Part shown: positions 40,259 to 49,439 of the stretch, piece by piece | Position numbering within the stretch: position 1 is the stretch's first letter | Layout of the letters: each line of letters begins with the position of its first letter | NCBI RefSeq assembly: GCF_004795255.1 | Contig: NZ_SSBQ01000002.1 | Span: 353,001-417,000, forward strand | Reading direction: 5' to 3' | Source: Streptomyces sp. RKND-216 | Lineage (GTDB): Bacteria; Actinomycetota; Actinomycetes; Streptomycetales; Streptomycetaceae | DNA: 64,000 nt | Notes under the pieces: model-generated | Seen by the model: the letters and a program-made list of their open reading frames with translations, nothing else | Told to the model about the DNA's origin: nothing | The model's database searches: none | Program-made: the position numbers and the translations under genes

Positions 40259-42454
40259 CTACGGCGTGTCGGTGAAGGTCTCGCCCTGCTCCGCCTTCGC
40301 CGCGAGCAGCGGCGGTACGGCGAACCGCGCGCCGTAGCGGGCCTCCAGCTCGCGGGCGCGGGTCACGAAGCCGGGCAGACCGCCGGCGTAACCGTTGACG
40401 TACTGGAGAACGCCGCCGGTCCACGGCGGGAAGCCGATACCCATGACGGAGCCGATGTTCGCGTCGGCGACGGAGGTGAGCACGCCCTCCTCCACGCAGC
40501 GGACGGTGTCCAGCGCCTCCACGAACAGCATGCGCTCCTGGAGTTCGCCGAGGTCCGTCCGCTCCCCCGCCCGGGTGCCGGCGCCGAAGTGCTCGCGCAG
40601 TCCGGGCCAGAGGCCGAGGCGCTTTCCGTCCTCGTCGTAGTCGTAGAAGCCGGCGCCGCCGCTGCGGCCGGTACGGCCGAACTCGTCGACCATCCGGTCG
40701 ATCACCGCGTCCGCCGGGTGGTCCGGCAGGGTCCTGCCCTCCGCCTCGAGCGCCTGCCGGGTCTCGTTGCGGATCCTGCGGGGCAGGGTGAGGGTCAGCT
40801 CGTCCATCAGCGAGAGGACCTTGGCGGGGTAGCCGGCCTGGGCGGCGGCCTGTTCAACGGTGGCGGGCTCGACGCCTTCCGCCAGCATGGCCACGCCCTC
40901 GGTGATGAAGTGGCCGATGACGCGGGAGGTGAAGAAGCCGCGCGAGTCGTTGACGACGATGGGGGTCTTCCGGATCTGCCGCACCAGGTCGAACGCGCGG
41001 GCGAGCGCGGTGTCGCCGGTGCGGGCGCCGTTGATGATCTCGACCAGAGGCATCTTGTCGACCGGCGAGAAGAAGTGCAGGCCGACGAAGTCCTCCTGCC
41101 GCTGCACGCCCTCGGCGAGAGCGGTGATGGGGAGGGTGGAGGTGTTGGAGCACAGCAGTGCGTCGGGGGCGACGACGTCCTCGATCTCCTGGAAAACCTT
41201 GTGCTTGAGCGCCGGGTCCTCGAACACCGCCTCGATGACGGCGTCGCAGCCGGCGAGGTCCTGCGGGTCGGCGGTCGGGGTGATACGGGCGAGGAGCGCC
41301 GCGCGCTTCTCCTCGGTGGTGCGGCCGCGGGACAGCGCCTTGTCCTCCAGCTTCACCGCGTAACCCTTGCCCTTCTCCGCGGCCTCCCGGGAGACGTCCT
41401 TGAGGACGACGTCGATGCCGGCGCGGGCGCAGGTGTAGGCAATGCCGGCGCCCATCATGCCCGCACCCAGCACACCGACCTTGCGCACGGTCCGTTCCTC
41501 GACGCCGTCGGGGCGGCTGCGGCCGGAGTTGATGGCCTGGAGGTCGAAGAAGAAGGCCTGGATCATGTTCTTCGCGATCTGGCCGGTGACCAGTTCGGTG
41601 AAGTACCGGCTCTCGATGACCTGCGCGGTCTCGAAGTCGACCTGCGCGCCCTCGACGGCGGCGGCGAGGATGTTCCGCTGTGCGGGGTAGGGGGCGCCGC
41701 TGGTCTGCTTCCTGAGGTTGGCGGGGAAGGCGGGCAGGTTGGCGGCGAACTTCGGGTTCGAAGGGGTGCCGCCGGGCATGCGGTAGCCGGGCGTGTCCCA
41801 GGGCTGGGCAGACTCCGGGTGCGCGTCGATGAAGGCGCGGGCGGCGGCCCGCATCTCCTCCTCGGTCTGCACCACCTCGTGCACCAGTCCGACCTTCCTC
41901 GCCTTCTCCGGCCGGTGCTGCTGCCCCTGCAGGAGGACGTTCAGCAGCGCGTCGGCGATGCCGAGCAGGCGGACGGTGCGGACCACGCCGCCACCTCCGG
42001 GCAGCAGGCCGAGGGTGGACTCCGGGCACCCGATCCTGGAGCCCCGCGCGTCGAGGGCGACCCGGTGGTGGCACGCGAGGGCGATCTCCAGACCGCCGCC
42101 GAGCGCGGCACCGTTGATCGCGGCGACGACGGGCTTGCCGAGGGTCTCGATGCGGCGCAGGTCGCGCTTGATGCCCATGCCGGCATCGAAGACCCGCTGC
42201 GCGTCCTCGGGGCGGGCCCGGATCAGGTCGCGCAGGTCGCCGCCGGCGAAGAAGGTCTTCTTGGCGGAGGTGACGACGATGCCGCGGACGGAGTCCTTCT
42301 CGGCCTCCAGACGGTCGGCGGTCGCGGCGAGCGAGGCCTTGAACGCCTCGTTCATGGTGTTGGCGGACTGGTCGGGGTCGTCGAGGACGAGGGTGACGAT
42401 TCCGGTGTCGTCCTGCTCCCAGCGGATGGTGGAGGACGCGGCGGTTTCTGCCAT
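40259..42454 (-). CDS. fadB: Fatty-acid oxidation complex alpha subunit (enoyl-CoA hydratase/3-hydroxyacyl-CoA dehydrogenase)
   Basis: 731 aa bifunctional protein. N-terminal crotonase domain (KTFFAGGDLRDLI and NGAALGGGLEIALACHH are the oxyanion-hole segments; PESTLGLLPGGGG carries the catalytic Glu). From residue about 335 on, the 3-hydroxyacyl-CoA dehydrogenase domain with NAD-binding VGVLGAGMMGAGIAY and the catalytic HFFSPVDKMPLVEI region. It hydrates enoyl-CoA and oxidises 3-hydroxyacyl-CoA in the cytoplasm. Last gene of a four-gene beta-oxidation run, with the thiolase gene 47 bp upstream. Confidence 0.95.
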   Translation of the reverse strand: MAETAASSTIRWEQDDTGIVTLVLDDPDQSANTMNEAFKASLAATADRLEAEKDSVRGIVVTSAKKTFFAGGDLRDLIRARPEDAQRVFDAGMGIKRDLRRIETLGKPVVAAINGAALGGGLEIALACHHRVALDARGSRIGCPESTLGLLPGGGGVVRTVRLLGIADALLNVLLQGQQHRPEKARKVGLVHEVVQTEEEMRAAARAFIDAHPESAQPWDTPGYRMPGGTPSNPKFAANLPAFPANLRKQTSGAPYPAQRNILAAAVEGAQVDFETAQVIESRYFTELVTGQIAKNMIQAFFFDLQAINSGRSRPDGVEERTVRKVGVLGAGMMGAGIAYTCARAGIDVVLKDVSREAAEKGKGYAVKLEDKALSRGRTTEEKRAALLARITPTADPQDLAGCDAVIEAVFEDPALKHKVFQEIEDVVAPDALLCSNTSTLPITALAEGVQRQEDFVGLHFFSPVDKMPLVEIINGARTGDTALARAFDLVRQIRKTPIVVNDSRGFFTSRVIGHFITEGVAMLAEGVEPATVEQAAAQAGYPAKVLSLMDELTLTLPRRIRNETRQALEAEGRTLPDHPADAVIDRMVDEFGRTGRSGGAGFYDYDEDGKRLGLWPGLREHFGAGTRAGERTDLGELQERMLFVEALDTVRCVEEGVLTSVADANIGSVMGIGFPPWTGGVLQYVNGYAGGLPGFVTRARELEARYGARFAVPPLLAAKAEQGETFTDTP

Positions 42455-42501
42455 GGCGGTGTGAGCTCCGTGAGGGTGGGCGAAGGGGGCGGTGCGGCGT
42501 T

Positions 42502-43716
42502 TCAGAGGCGTTCGACGACGGTGGCGCAGCCCATGCCGCCGCCCACGCAGAGCGTGGCGAGGCCGTACCTCTGGTCGCGCCGCTCCAGCTCGTCCACGAG
42601 CGTGCCGAGGATCATCGCGCCGGTGGCGCCGAGCGGGTGGCCCATCGCGATGGCGCCGCCGTTGACGTTGACCTTGTCCAGGGAAAGGCCCATGTCGCGG
42701 ACGAAGCGGAGCACGACCGCGGCGAACGCCTCGTTGATCTCGACCAGGTCGATGTCGTCAATGCTCAGACCCGCCTTCGCAAGGGCCTTCTTCGACGCGG
42801 GTGCGGGTCCGGTCAGCATGATCGTCGGGTCCGCGCCGGAGACGGCGGCGGAGACGATGCGCGCCCTCGGCCGCATGCCGTACCGCGTGCCGACCTCGGC
42901 GTTGCCGATGGCGACCAGCGACGAACCGTCCACGATGCCGGAGGAGTTGCCCGCGTGATGGACGTGGTCGATCCTCTCGACCCAGTGGTACTTCTGAAGG
43001 GCGACGGCGTCGAAGCCGCCGAGGTCGCCGATGTCGGCGAAGGAGGGCTTGAGCCCGGCGAGGGTGTCGGCGGTGGTGCCGGGGCGGATGTGCTCGTCGC
43101 GGTCCAGCACGACCAGGCCGCTGCGGTCCTTCACCGGGATGACGGACTTCTCGAAGCGGCCCTCCTTCCACGCGTCCACCGCCCGCTCCTGGGAGAGCGC
43201 GGCGAACTCGTCCACGTCGCGGCGGCTGAAGCCCTCGATGGTGGCGATGAGGTCGGCGCCGATGCCCTGCGGGACGAAGCCCGTCTCGAAGCTGGTCATG
43301 GGGTCCATGGCCCAGGCGCCGCCGTCGGTGCCGAGCGGCACGCGGGACATGGACTCCACCCCGCCGGCCAGGACGAGGTCCTCCCAGCCGGAACGCACCT
43401 TGGCCGCCGCGAGGTTGACGGCTTCCAGGCCGGAGGCACAGAAGCGGTTCTCCTGCACCCCGGCCACGGTGTCGGGCAGCCCGGCGGCGATGGCGGCGAT
43501 CTTCGCGATGTCGGAACCCTGGTCGCCGATGGGCCCGACCACGCCGAGCACCACGTCGTCGATGGCGGCCGGGTCCAGGCCGGGGTTGCGGCGGCGCATC
43601 TCGTGCATCAGCCCGACGACCAGGTCGATGGGCTTGGTGCCGTGCAGGGCGCCGTTCGCCTTGCCGCGCCCGCGCGGGGTGCGGATGGCGTCGTAGACGT
43701 ACGCTTCGGTGCTCAA
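42502..43716 (-). CDS. fadA: Acetyl-CoA C-acyltransferase (thiolase)
   Basis: 404 aa. The acyl-accepting Cys is in [13 protein letters not shown], the His in [15 protein letters not shown] and the second Cys in [15 protein letters not shown], all in standard thiolase places. It cleaves 3-ketoacyl-CoA to acetyl-CoA and a shortened acyl-CoA, pairing with the fadB product. The start is TTG 43716 (TTG AGC ACC GAA), with GAAAGG about 8 nt upstream. The 93-bp stretch between this gene and the acyl-CoA dehydrogenase contains a run of GGGGC units. Confidence 0.95.
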   Translation of the reverse strand: MSTEAYVYDAIRTPRGRGKANGALHGTKPIDLVVGLMHEMRRRNPGLDPAAIDDVVLGVVGPIGDQGSDIAKIAAIAAGLPDTVAGVQENRFCASGLEAVNLAAAKVRSGWEDLVLAGGVESMSRVPLGTDGGAWAMDPMTSFETGFVPQGIGADLIATIEGFSRRDVDEFAALSQERAVDAWKEGRFEKSVIPVKDRSGLVVLDRDEHIRPGTTADTLAGLKPSFADIGDLGGFDAVALQKYHWVERIDHVHHAGNSSGIVDGSSLVAIGNAEVGTRYGMRPRARIVSAAVSGADPTIMLTGPAPASKKALAKAGLSIDDIDLVEINEAFAAVVLRFVRDMGLSLDKVNVNGGAIAMGHPLGATGAMILGTLVDELERRDQRYGLATLCVGGGMGCATVVERL

Positions 43717-43758
43717 GGTCAGCAGCCTTTCGTGCGTGCTCGGAAAGGGGGTCCGGGA

Positions 43759-43803
43759 TCCGGTCGGGGCGGGGCGGGTCGAGGCGGGGCGGGGCGGGGC
43801 GCC
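43759..43803. repeat. GGGGC-rich low-complexity run
   Basis: Seven or so imperfect GGGGC units within 45 bp in the space between the thiolase and acyl-CoA dehydrogenase genes. On the plus strand it could fold as a G-quadruplex. It may simply be polymerase slippage in G+C-rich DNA. Confidence 0.6.
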
Positions 43804-43809
43804 GGATCG

Positions 43810-44952
43810 TCAGGAGAGCAGGGAGCGGCCGATGATCTCCTTCATGATCTCGGTGGTGCCGCCGTAGATGGTCTGGACGCGCGCGTCGGTGTACGCCCGG
43901 GCGACGGGCTGCTCGTTCATGTAGCCGTAGCCGCCGTGGAGCTGGAGGCAGCGGTCGGTGACGCGCACCTGGAGTTCGGTGGCCCAGTACTTGGCCATGG
44001 AGGCGTGTGCCGCGTCCAGGGTGCCCGCGGCGTGGTCGGCGATGCACCGGTCGACGAACGCCCGGGTGACGGCGCACTCGGTGGCCATCTCGGCGATCTG
44101 GAACCGGACGTGCTGGAGCTTCGCCAGCGGACGGCCGAACGCCTGGCGCTCCTTCACGTAGGCCGTGGTGAGGTCCAGCACGTGCTCGGCGGCCGCCGCG
44201 GCGGAGACCGCGATGGTCAGCCGCTCCTGCGCCAGGTTGGTCATCAGGTGGACGAAGGCGCCGTGGAGCTCGCCCAGCAGGTTCTCCTTGGGCACGCGGA
44301 CGTCGTCGAAGAACAGCTCCGCGGTGTCCTGGGACTTCTGGCCGACCTTGTCGAGGTTGCGGCCGCGGGCGAAGCCCGGCGCACCGCGTTCGACGACGAG
44401 CAGGCTCAGGCCCTTGGCGCCGCCCTCCGGAGTGGTCCTGGCGACCACGACGACGAGGTCGGCGAGGATACCGTTGGAGATGAAGGTCTTTGCGCCGTTG
44501 AGCAGCCAGTGGTCGCCGCGGTCCTCGGCGGTGGTGCGGATGCCCTGGAGGTCGGAACCGGCGCCGGGTTCGGTCATGGCGACGGCAGTGATCCTCTCAC
44601 CGGTGCAGAACCCGGGAAGCCAGCGCTGCTTCTGCTCGTCGGTGGCCAGCGAGGTCAGGTAGGGGCCGATGACATCGTTGTGCAGGCCGATCGCGAGGCC
44701 GGGGGCTCCCGCGCGGGCGAACTCCTCGGCGAGCACGGCGGCGTAGCGGAAGTCGGGCTCCCCGCCGCCGCCGTACTCCTCGGGCACGGCGAGGCCGAGC
44801 AGCCCCTGCCGTCCTGCGGCGAGCCAGGCGTCGCGGGAGACGATGCCGTCCCGCTCCCACTGCGCGTAGTGCGGCTCGACCTCCTTGGCGAGGAAGGTGC
44901 GCACGGTCTGCCGGAACGCCTCGTGATCCGGGGTGAAGATCTGTCGCTGCAT
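43810..44952 (-). CDS. Acyl-CoA dehydrogenase
   Basis: 380 aa FAD flavoprotein. The signature ITAVAMTEPGAGSDLQGI contacts FAD and substrate, and the C-terminal QLHGGYGYMNEQPVARAYTD motif, then YGGTTEIMKEIIGR with the catalytic Glu, are conserved. It makes the trans-2-enoyl-CoA for fadB. The ATG at 44952 shares its A with the last base of the racemase-like gene's TGA (1-bp overlap), which decides the start. Confidence 0.94.
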   Translation of the reverse strand: MQRQIFTPDHEAFRQTVRTFLAKEVEPHYAQWERDGIVSRDAWLAAGRQGLLGLAVPEEYGGGGEPDFRYAAVLAEEFARAGAPGLAIGLHNDVIGPYLTSLATDEQKQRWLPGFCTGERITAVAMTEPGAGSDLQGIRTTAEDRGDHWLLNGAKTFISNGILADLVVVVARTTPEGGAKGLSLLVVERGAPGFARGRNLDKVGQKSQDTAELFFDDVRVPKENLLGELHGAFVHLMTNLAQERLTIAVSAAAAAEHVLDLTTAYVKERQAFGRPLAKLQHVRFQIAEMATECAVTRAFVDRCIADHAAGTLDAAHASMAKYWATELQVRVTDRCLQLHGGYGYMNEQPVARAYTDARVQTIYGGTTEIMKEIIGRSLLS

Positions 44953-46121
44953 CAGGCGGTGGCTTCCTTCCACGGGGTGGCGTGTGCCGGCAGGTCCCAG
45001 TCGCGGGCCACTTCGGCGGCGTGCGCACCGGGCCGGGCGGGCGGGGTGCGCACGGCTCCGGGCGTGGCGGAGAACCGGGGTGCCGGGGCGGGCTGGACGC
45101 GGCCGTCGTGCTCGACGAAGGTGCCGCGGGCGGCGAGGTGCGGGTGCCGGGGGGCCTCGGTGAGGGAGAGGACGGGTGCCACGCAGGCGTCCGAACCGGC
45201 GAAGTCTTCGCTCCACTCGTCGCGGGTGCGGGTGCGGAAACGGGCGGCGATCCGCTCACGCAGCTCCGCCCACCGGGTGGGGTCCTCGCGCGGCGGCAGC
45301 TCGTCGGGGCTGAGACCCAGGCGGTCCAGGAACTCGGCGTAGAAGGCGGGCTCCAGGGCTCCGACGGCCATGTGCCCGCCATCCGCTGTGGCATAGGTGC
45401 CGTAGAACGGTGCACCGCCGTCGAGCAGGTTGGCGCCGCGGGCGTCCTGCCAGCTGCCGGCGCCCATCATGCCGTGGATCATGGTCGTGAGGTGGCTGGT
45501 GCCGTCGACGATGGCGGCGTCGACGACCTGGCCGGCGCCGCCGGGGGTACGGGCGTGCTGGAGGGCGGCGAGCAGGCCGATCACCAGGTAGAGCGAGCCG
45601 CCGGCGTAGTCGCCGAGCAGATTGGCCGGGGCGTACGGCGGTCCGCCGGCCGGTCCGGCGAGGCCGAGGGCGCCGGTGACGGCGATGTAGCCGAGGTCGT
45701 GTCCGGCGCGCGGGGCGAGCGGCCCGTCCTGTCCCCAGCCGGTCATCCGGCCGTAGACCAGGCGAGGATTGCGGGCGAGGCACTCGTCGGGACCGACGCC
45801 GAGGCGCTCGGCCACGCCGGGCCGGTTGCCCTCGACGAGCAGGTCGGCGCGTTCGGCCAGGTCCAGCACGGCGGCGACGCCTGCCTGGGTCTTGAGGTCG
45901 AGGACGACGGACCGCTTGTTGCGGTTGGTCAGGTCGGCGGCCGGGTCGATGCCGAGGAGGGGCCCGCCCGGCCGGTCGACGCGGACCACGTCGGCCCCGA
46001 GGTCGGCGAGCAGCATGGCGGCGAACGGGCCGGGGCCGATTCCGGCCAGTTCCACCACCCGGACACCCGCCAGCGGACCGCCTTCGCGGGTGTCCCGGGC
46101 CGTGCCGTGCTCCGCAGTCAT
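44952..46121 (-). CDS. Alpha-methylacyl-CoA racemase-like CaiB/BaiF CoA-transferase family protein
   Basis: 389 aa. The N-terminal VVELAGIGPGPFAAMLLADLGADVVRVD is the family hallmark (first 20 residues or so quoted only in part here: VVELAGIGPGPFAAMLL). LLGDYAGGSLYL contains the conserved Asp, and GGHMAVGALEPAFYAEFLDRLGL is as in alpha-methylacyl-CoA racemase. It would epimerise (2R)-methylacyl-CoA so that branched chains can enter beta-oxidation, fitting its place as first gene of the run. True CoA-transferase activity is the alternative. ATG 46121. Confidence 0.87.
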   Translation of the reverse strand: MTAEHGTARDTREGGPLAGVRVVELAGIGPGPFAAMLLADLGADVVRVDRPGGPLLGIDPAADLTNRNKRSVVLDLKTQAGVAAVLDLAERADLLVEGNRPGVAERLGVGPDECLARNPRLVYGRMTGWGQDGPLAPRAGHDLGYIAVTGALGLAGPAGGPPYAPANLLGDYAGGSLYLVIGLLAALQHARTPGGAGQVVDAAIVDGTSHLTTMIHGMMGAGSWQDARGANLLDGGAPFYGTYATADGGHMAVGALEPAFYAEFLDRLGLSPDELPPREDPTRWAELRERIAARFRTRTRDEWSEDFAGSDACVAPVLSLTEAPRHPHLAARGTFVEHDGRVQPAPAPRFSATPGAVRTPPARPGAHAAEVARDWDLPAHATPWKEATA

Positions 46122-46172
46122 CGAACCCCCAGTCGGTTCCGGGCGGCGGCATGCCCGTCGACCATCTGTATG

Positions 46173-46198
46173 ACACCAATGATGTAACACCGATGATG
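46173..46198. promoter_or_regulatory. Direct repeat upstream of the beta-oxidation operon
   Basis: ACACCAATGATG (46173-46184) and ACACCGATGATG (46187-46198), 14 bp apart, 52 bp before the racemase-like gene start. The phasing differs from one helical turn by four bases. It may be a regulator site. Confidence 0.4.
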
Positions 46199-46243
46199 CT
46201 AAGCAGTCGCTTGCCCTCGCACAAGCCCCGCCGGACACAGGAG

Positions 46244-46271
46244 GGCGGGCCGCCCCGAGGGACGGCCCGCC
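46244..46271. terminator. Terminator hairpin after the protease gene
   Basis: 9-bp G+C-only stem 46244-46252 with 46263-46271, 10-nt loop, 32 bp beyond the protease stop on the minus strand. Confidence 0.65.
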
Positions 46272-46302
46272 GTGTGGTGCGGAGGTGCTGGTGTACTGCC
46301 CG

Positions 46303-47175
46303 TCAGATGATGCTGACGCCGTAGGCGCTGAGCGCCTCGGTGACCGGCTGGTAGAAGGTGGTGCCGCCGGAGGAGCAGTTGCCGCTGCCGCCGGAGGTCA
46401 GACCCAGGGCGGTGCTGCCGGAGAACAGGGCGCCGCCGCTGTCGCCGGGCTCGGCGCAGACGTTGGTCTGGATCATGCCGTACACGATGCCGTCGGCACC
46501 GTAGTTGACGGTCGCGTTGAGGCCGGTGACGGAGCCGCCGTGCAGGCCGGTGGTGGAGCCGCTGCGCTGGACGGACTGACCGACCGAGGCGTTTCCGGCC
46601 CCGGTGATCTCCTGGTAGCTGCCGTTGTACAGGTAGACGCGGCCGTCCGCGGCACCCGGGTTGGAGTGCTGGATGATGCCGTAGTCGTTGCCCGGGAAGC
46701 TGGTGCCGGCGCGGGTGCCGATGGACCACGAGCTGCCGATGTTGGTGCAGTGACCCGCGGTGAGCGCGTACTTGGTGCCGCTGCCGTTCTGCACGTTGAA
46801 GCCGAGCGAGCAGCGGGCGCCGCCGGTGGTGATGGCCTCGCCGCCGGCGATCAGCTTGGTGAACTCGCCCTTGGTGCGGTTGATCTCGAGGGCGGAGTCG
46901 GTCTTGACGGTCTGCTTGATCTTGGCGATCTCCGCCTTGCTCACGGTGCTGTCGACGGTGACGACGACCTTGCCGGACTTCGCGTCGGTGTACCAGGCGG
47001 TACCCGCGATGTCCGACTTCAGCACGGCGCTGTCAACCGCCTTGAGCTGAGCCGCCGTGGCCTTGGGGCCGTCGTTCTCGACCGCTGCGGCGGTGGGGGT
47101 GACGAGCGCGCCGACCGCCAGGAGTCCGGTGGCCACTGCCATGGTGCGCGCACGTCCTGCGAATCTGATCCTCAC
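46303..47175 (-). CDS. Streptogrisin-like secreted serine protease (S1)
   Basis: 290 aa preproenzyme. Signal peptide up to TPTAAA (about residue 31), then a prodomain of about 75 residues, then the mature protease beginning near [14 protein letters not shown]. The triad is seen as LTAGHC (His), GNDYGII (Asp) and [10 protein letters not shown] (Ser). Cys pairs (RCSLGFN with [12 protein letters not shown] with GNCSSGG) match streptogrisins A/B. Chymotrypsin-like specificity is expected. It is exported and self-activated. GTG 47175 follows GGAGGA. Confidence 0.94.
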   Translation of the reverse strand: MRIRFAGRARTMAVATGLLAVGALVTPTAAAVENDGPKATAAQLKAVDSAVLKSDIAGTAWYTDAKSGKVVVTVDSTVSKAEIAKIKQTVKTDSALEINRTKGEFTKLIAGGEAITTGGARCSLGFNVQNGSGTKYALTAGHCTNIGSSWSIGTRAGTSFPGNDYGIIQHSNPGAADGRVYLYNGSYQEITGAGNASVGQSVQRSGSTTGLHGGSVTGLNATVNYGADGIVYGMIQTNVCAEPGDSGGALFSGSTALGLTSGGSGNCSSGGTTFYQPVTEALSAYGVSII

Positions 47176-47304
47176 GGAAATCCTCCGGTGCTGTGGGGGA
47201 ACGGCCGGTGGGGACGGCCGCTGCCCAGCGCTACATTGACATGTCTGCGCCAGGCATTCGCCAGCATCACGGAATGGCAAAGCGGCGGCAAGGTGTGTTT
47301 CCGG

Positions 47305-48654
47305 TCACGTCCGCGACCGGCCTCCCACCAGGGCACGGAGTGCCATGTCGGGCCGCATGAGCCGGCTCGGCGGATCGAGCAGATTGGACACACGGGTGAA
47401 GGTCCGGGCCACTGAGGCATCGTGCTCGGCCGCCGCCTGCAGGCGGGCCACATAGCGGTTGACCAGTCCGTTCACGGCGGTCCGCCGCCCCTCAACGCCC
47501 GGGAAGGCGAGGTCCGCCCCGGCGGCCATCTGCCACGGGGCGTCCACAACCGGCCGAATGTCCGAGAAGAAGCGTTTCGAATCCGGCACCGCCCCTCCGG
47601 CCAGCTGCCGTCGCAACACCCGCGCCTGGAGGGCGGCGACGCTCATGCCCTGCCCGTAGAGCGGGTTGAAGCTGCACACGGCGTCGCCGACCACCAGCAG
47701 CCCGGCCGGGAACCGGCGCAGCCGCTCGTACCGGCGGCGCACGCTGTACGGGAAGCGGTGCAGCACGGGGTCGTCGAGCGGCTCCGCGGCCTCCACCACC
47801 TCATGCACGTCCGGCCGGGACAGCGACTTGGCGAAGTTGCGGTAGCCCTGGTCGTCGGTGGGCGGGTGGTCGCCCAGCAGCCCGAAGAGCGTGACGACGA
47901 ACCGCTCGCCTTCGACGACCTGCACGAACGCGCCACGCAGGCTGTCCTGTGTGGGCCCGAGGATCACCGCCACGTCGCCGTCGAGCATGCCCGGCTCCCG
48001 GCGGTAGTGCCGGGTGACATACGCCAGGTCGACGCCCACCCGCTCCTCGACGGGCTCGTCGTAGCCCAGTTCGGCGATCCGGTGCGGCGTGCGCGAGCCG
48101 CGGCCGGTCGCGTCCACGACCAGGTCGGCGGCGAGGCTCTCCTCCACGGCGCTCTCGGCGAGCGGCCGCACCCGTACGCCGGTCACCCGGGTGCGGTCGC
48201 CCGAGGCCTCCAGGCCCACCACCTCGGTGCGTTCGCGCAGCCGGACGCCGGGGTGGGCGGCGAGACGACGGCGCACGTAGCTCTCCAGGAACGGGCGGCT
48301 CGCGGCGAGGCCCGTCAGCCCGATCGGGGTCTGTTTGAGGCGGCGGCCCATGGTGAAGAACCGCAGGTCGCCGAGGACGTCGCCGGTCGGCACACCGGCC
48401 GCCACGAGTGCGTCGGTGGAGCCGGGCAGCAACTCCTCGATGGCCTCCCGGCCCGCGGCGAGCAGGCCGTGCGCATGGCGTCCCTGCGGTACGCCGCGCC
48501 GCGGCTGGGAACTCGTCTCGGTACGGAGTGCGTCCCTGTCGCACACGATCACTTCGCCGTACGCCTCGGTGAGCGCCTGCGCAGCCAGCAGCCCCGCGAT
48601 GCTCCCGCCCAGTACGACGGCGACCCCGCCTGCGCTGCTCTGCCCGTCCGTCAC
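47305..48654 (-). CDS. FAD-dependent monooxygenase/halogenase-like protein
   Basis: 449 aa. FAD motif VVLGGSIAGLLAAQALTEAYG at the N-terminus (GxGxxG variant GGSIAG), a DG-like segment VVDATGRGSRTP and the ribityl-binding LLVVGDAVCSFNPLYGQGMS. This group (RebH/geranylgeranyl-reductase superfamily, NAD(P)/FAD-binding) hydroxylates or halogenates lipophilic substrates. There is no WxWxIP motif, so halogenase is unlikely. GTG 48654 chosen, giving VTDGQSSAGG. No biosynthetic genes lie next to it. Substrate unknown. Confidence 0.8.
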   Translation of the reverse strand: MTDGQSSAGGVAVVLGGSIAGLLAAQALTEAYGEVIVCDRDALRTETSSQPRRGVPQGRHAHGLLAAGREAIEELLPGSTDALVAAGVPTGDVLGDLRFFTMGRRLKQTPIGLTGLAASRPFLESYVRRRLAAHPGVRLRERTEVVGLEASGDRTRVTGVRVRPLAESAVEESLAADLVVDATGRGSRTPHRIAELGYDEPVEERVGVDLAYVTRHYRREPGMLDGDVAVILGPTQDSLRGAFVQVVEGERFVVTLFGLLGDHPPTDDQGYRNFAKSLSRPDVHEVVEAAEPLDDPVLHRFPYSVRRRYERLRRFPAGLLVVGDAVCSFNPLYGQGMSVAALQARVLRRQLAGGAVPDSKRFFSDIRPVVDAPWQMAAGADLAFPGVEGRRTAVNGLVNRYVARLQAAAEHDASVARTFTRVSNLLDPPSRLMRPDMALRALVGGRSRT

Positions 48655-48722
48655 GTGCGCCTCCCTGTTCGCGCTGTGGAGGCGCACAGATTAGGCCGCG
48701 CGGCCGGTTTCGGTCCCCCGCC

Positions 48723-49130
48723 TCACCTGGAGTCGAGAAGTGCCACCAGTTTCTTGGGCGCGATGAGGCGGTAGCTCTCCTCGGTCCACTCGCACAGCAG
48801 CTCCGCGGCGGGCGCACCCTTCTCCTCCAGCGGCACGGACACCCATCCCGACCGGCCCAGGCCGTAACCGGCGGGCGCCGCTCCGGGGAAGGACAGCGCG
48901 TGCTCGTGGAGGTCCGGATCCCGGAGCTTGAGGGTGACGCCGAGGGGGTAGCCGCCGCCGTCGCTGCCGAGGAAGACGAAGATCTTCTTGTTGACCTTGA
49001 CGACCGCGTCGTCCTCCCACGGGAACTCCTCGGCCGCACCGGGCAGGCCGAGCGCGAAGTCCCGCACCGCGTCGCGTGCGCGCACCGCCGCCTTCGGCGG
49101 GGGTCCGGGCGTCTCCTTCTTGGGGCTCAC
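48723..49130 (-). CDS. MmcQ/YjbR-family protein
   Basis: 135 aa. The sequence SLPGAAEEFPWEDD-like (LGLPGAAEEFPWEDDAVVKV in part), KIFVFLGSDGG and a C-terminal LCEWTEESYRLIAPKKL agree with the MmcQ/YjbR alpha/beta fold (CyaY-like). DNA binding has been suggested for the family from structure only. GTG 49130 is the start. The next gene upstream on the same strand is a truncated endonuclease V. Confidence 0.85.
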   Translation of the reverse strand: MSPKKETPGPPPKAAVRARDAVRDFALGLPGAAEEFPWEDDAVVKVNKKIFVFLGSDGGGYPLGVTLKLRDPDLHEHALSFPGAAPAGYGLGRSGWVSVPLEEKGAPAAELLCEWTEESYRLIAPKKLVALLDSR

Positions 49131-49134
49131 GCCC

Positions 49135-49410
49135 TCACGGTACGCGCCCCCGCCGACATGCGCCCCCGGCTTGGGCTTCCTTCCCCTCGGTCCGACCTCG
49201 GTCCGTGACGGCCGCGGCGGCCACGGCGTCCCGGTCGTCGTCGTAGGCGACGTCGACGCCGGTGACGAGCGCCCCGGGGGCGCCGGGGGCCGGCGTCCGG
49301 TCCGCGCGCTCGATCCGCGCCCGCAGCGCGTCCTGCACGGCGAGCGCCTCCGCCTCGGTGCGCGGCCAGGGAGCGCCGGGCGGCGCCCCGCGGCCGGTGA
49401 TCACGTCCAT
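49135..49410 (-). pseudogene. nfi: Endonuclease V N-terminal remnant
   Basis: 91 codons from ATG 49410. The first two thirds fit the N-terminus of endonuclease V: WPRTEAEALAVQDALRARI, then ALVTGVDVAYDDDRDAVAAAA, which carries the first catalytic Asp. After AAAVTD the frame turns into an unrelated Gly/Arg-rich tail and stops at 49135. A complete enzyme needs about 220 residues, including further catalytic acidic residues, so about 70% is missing. It is probably left by a deletion that fused the gene to the MmcQ flank. No activity expected. Confidence 0.65.
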
Positions 49411-49439
49411 GACCGCGCACCCCAGTGCTGTGGCCGCGG

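Noticed and set aside
43759..43803. GGGGC run as a regulatory G-quadruplex
   Set aside because: It sits between two genes of one operon without any other signal; more likely repeat slippage. Listed only as a repeat.
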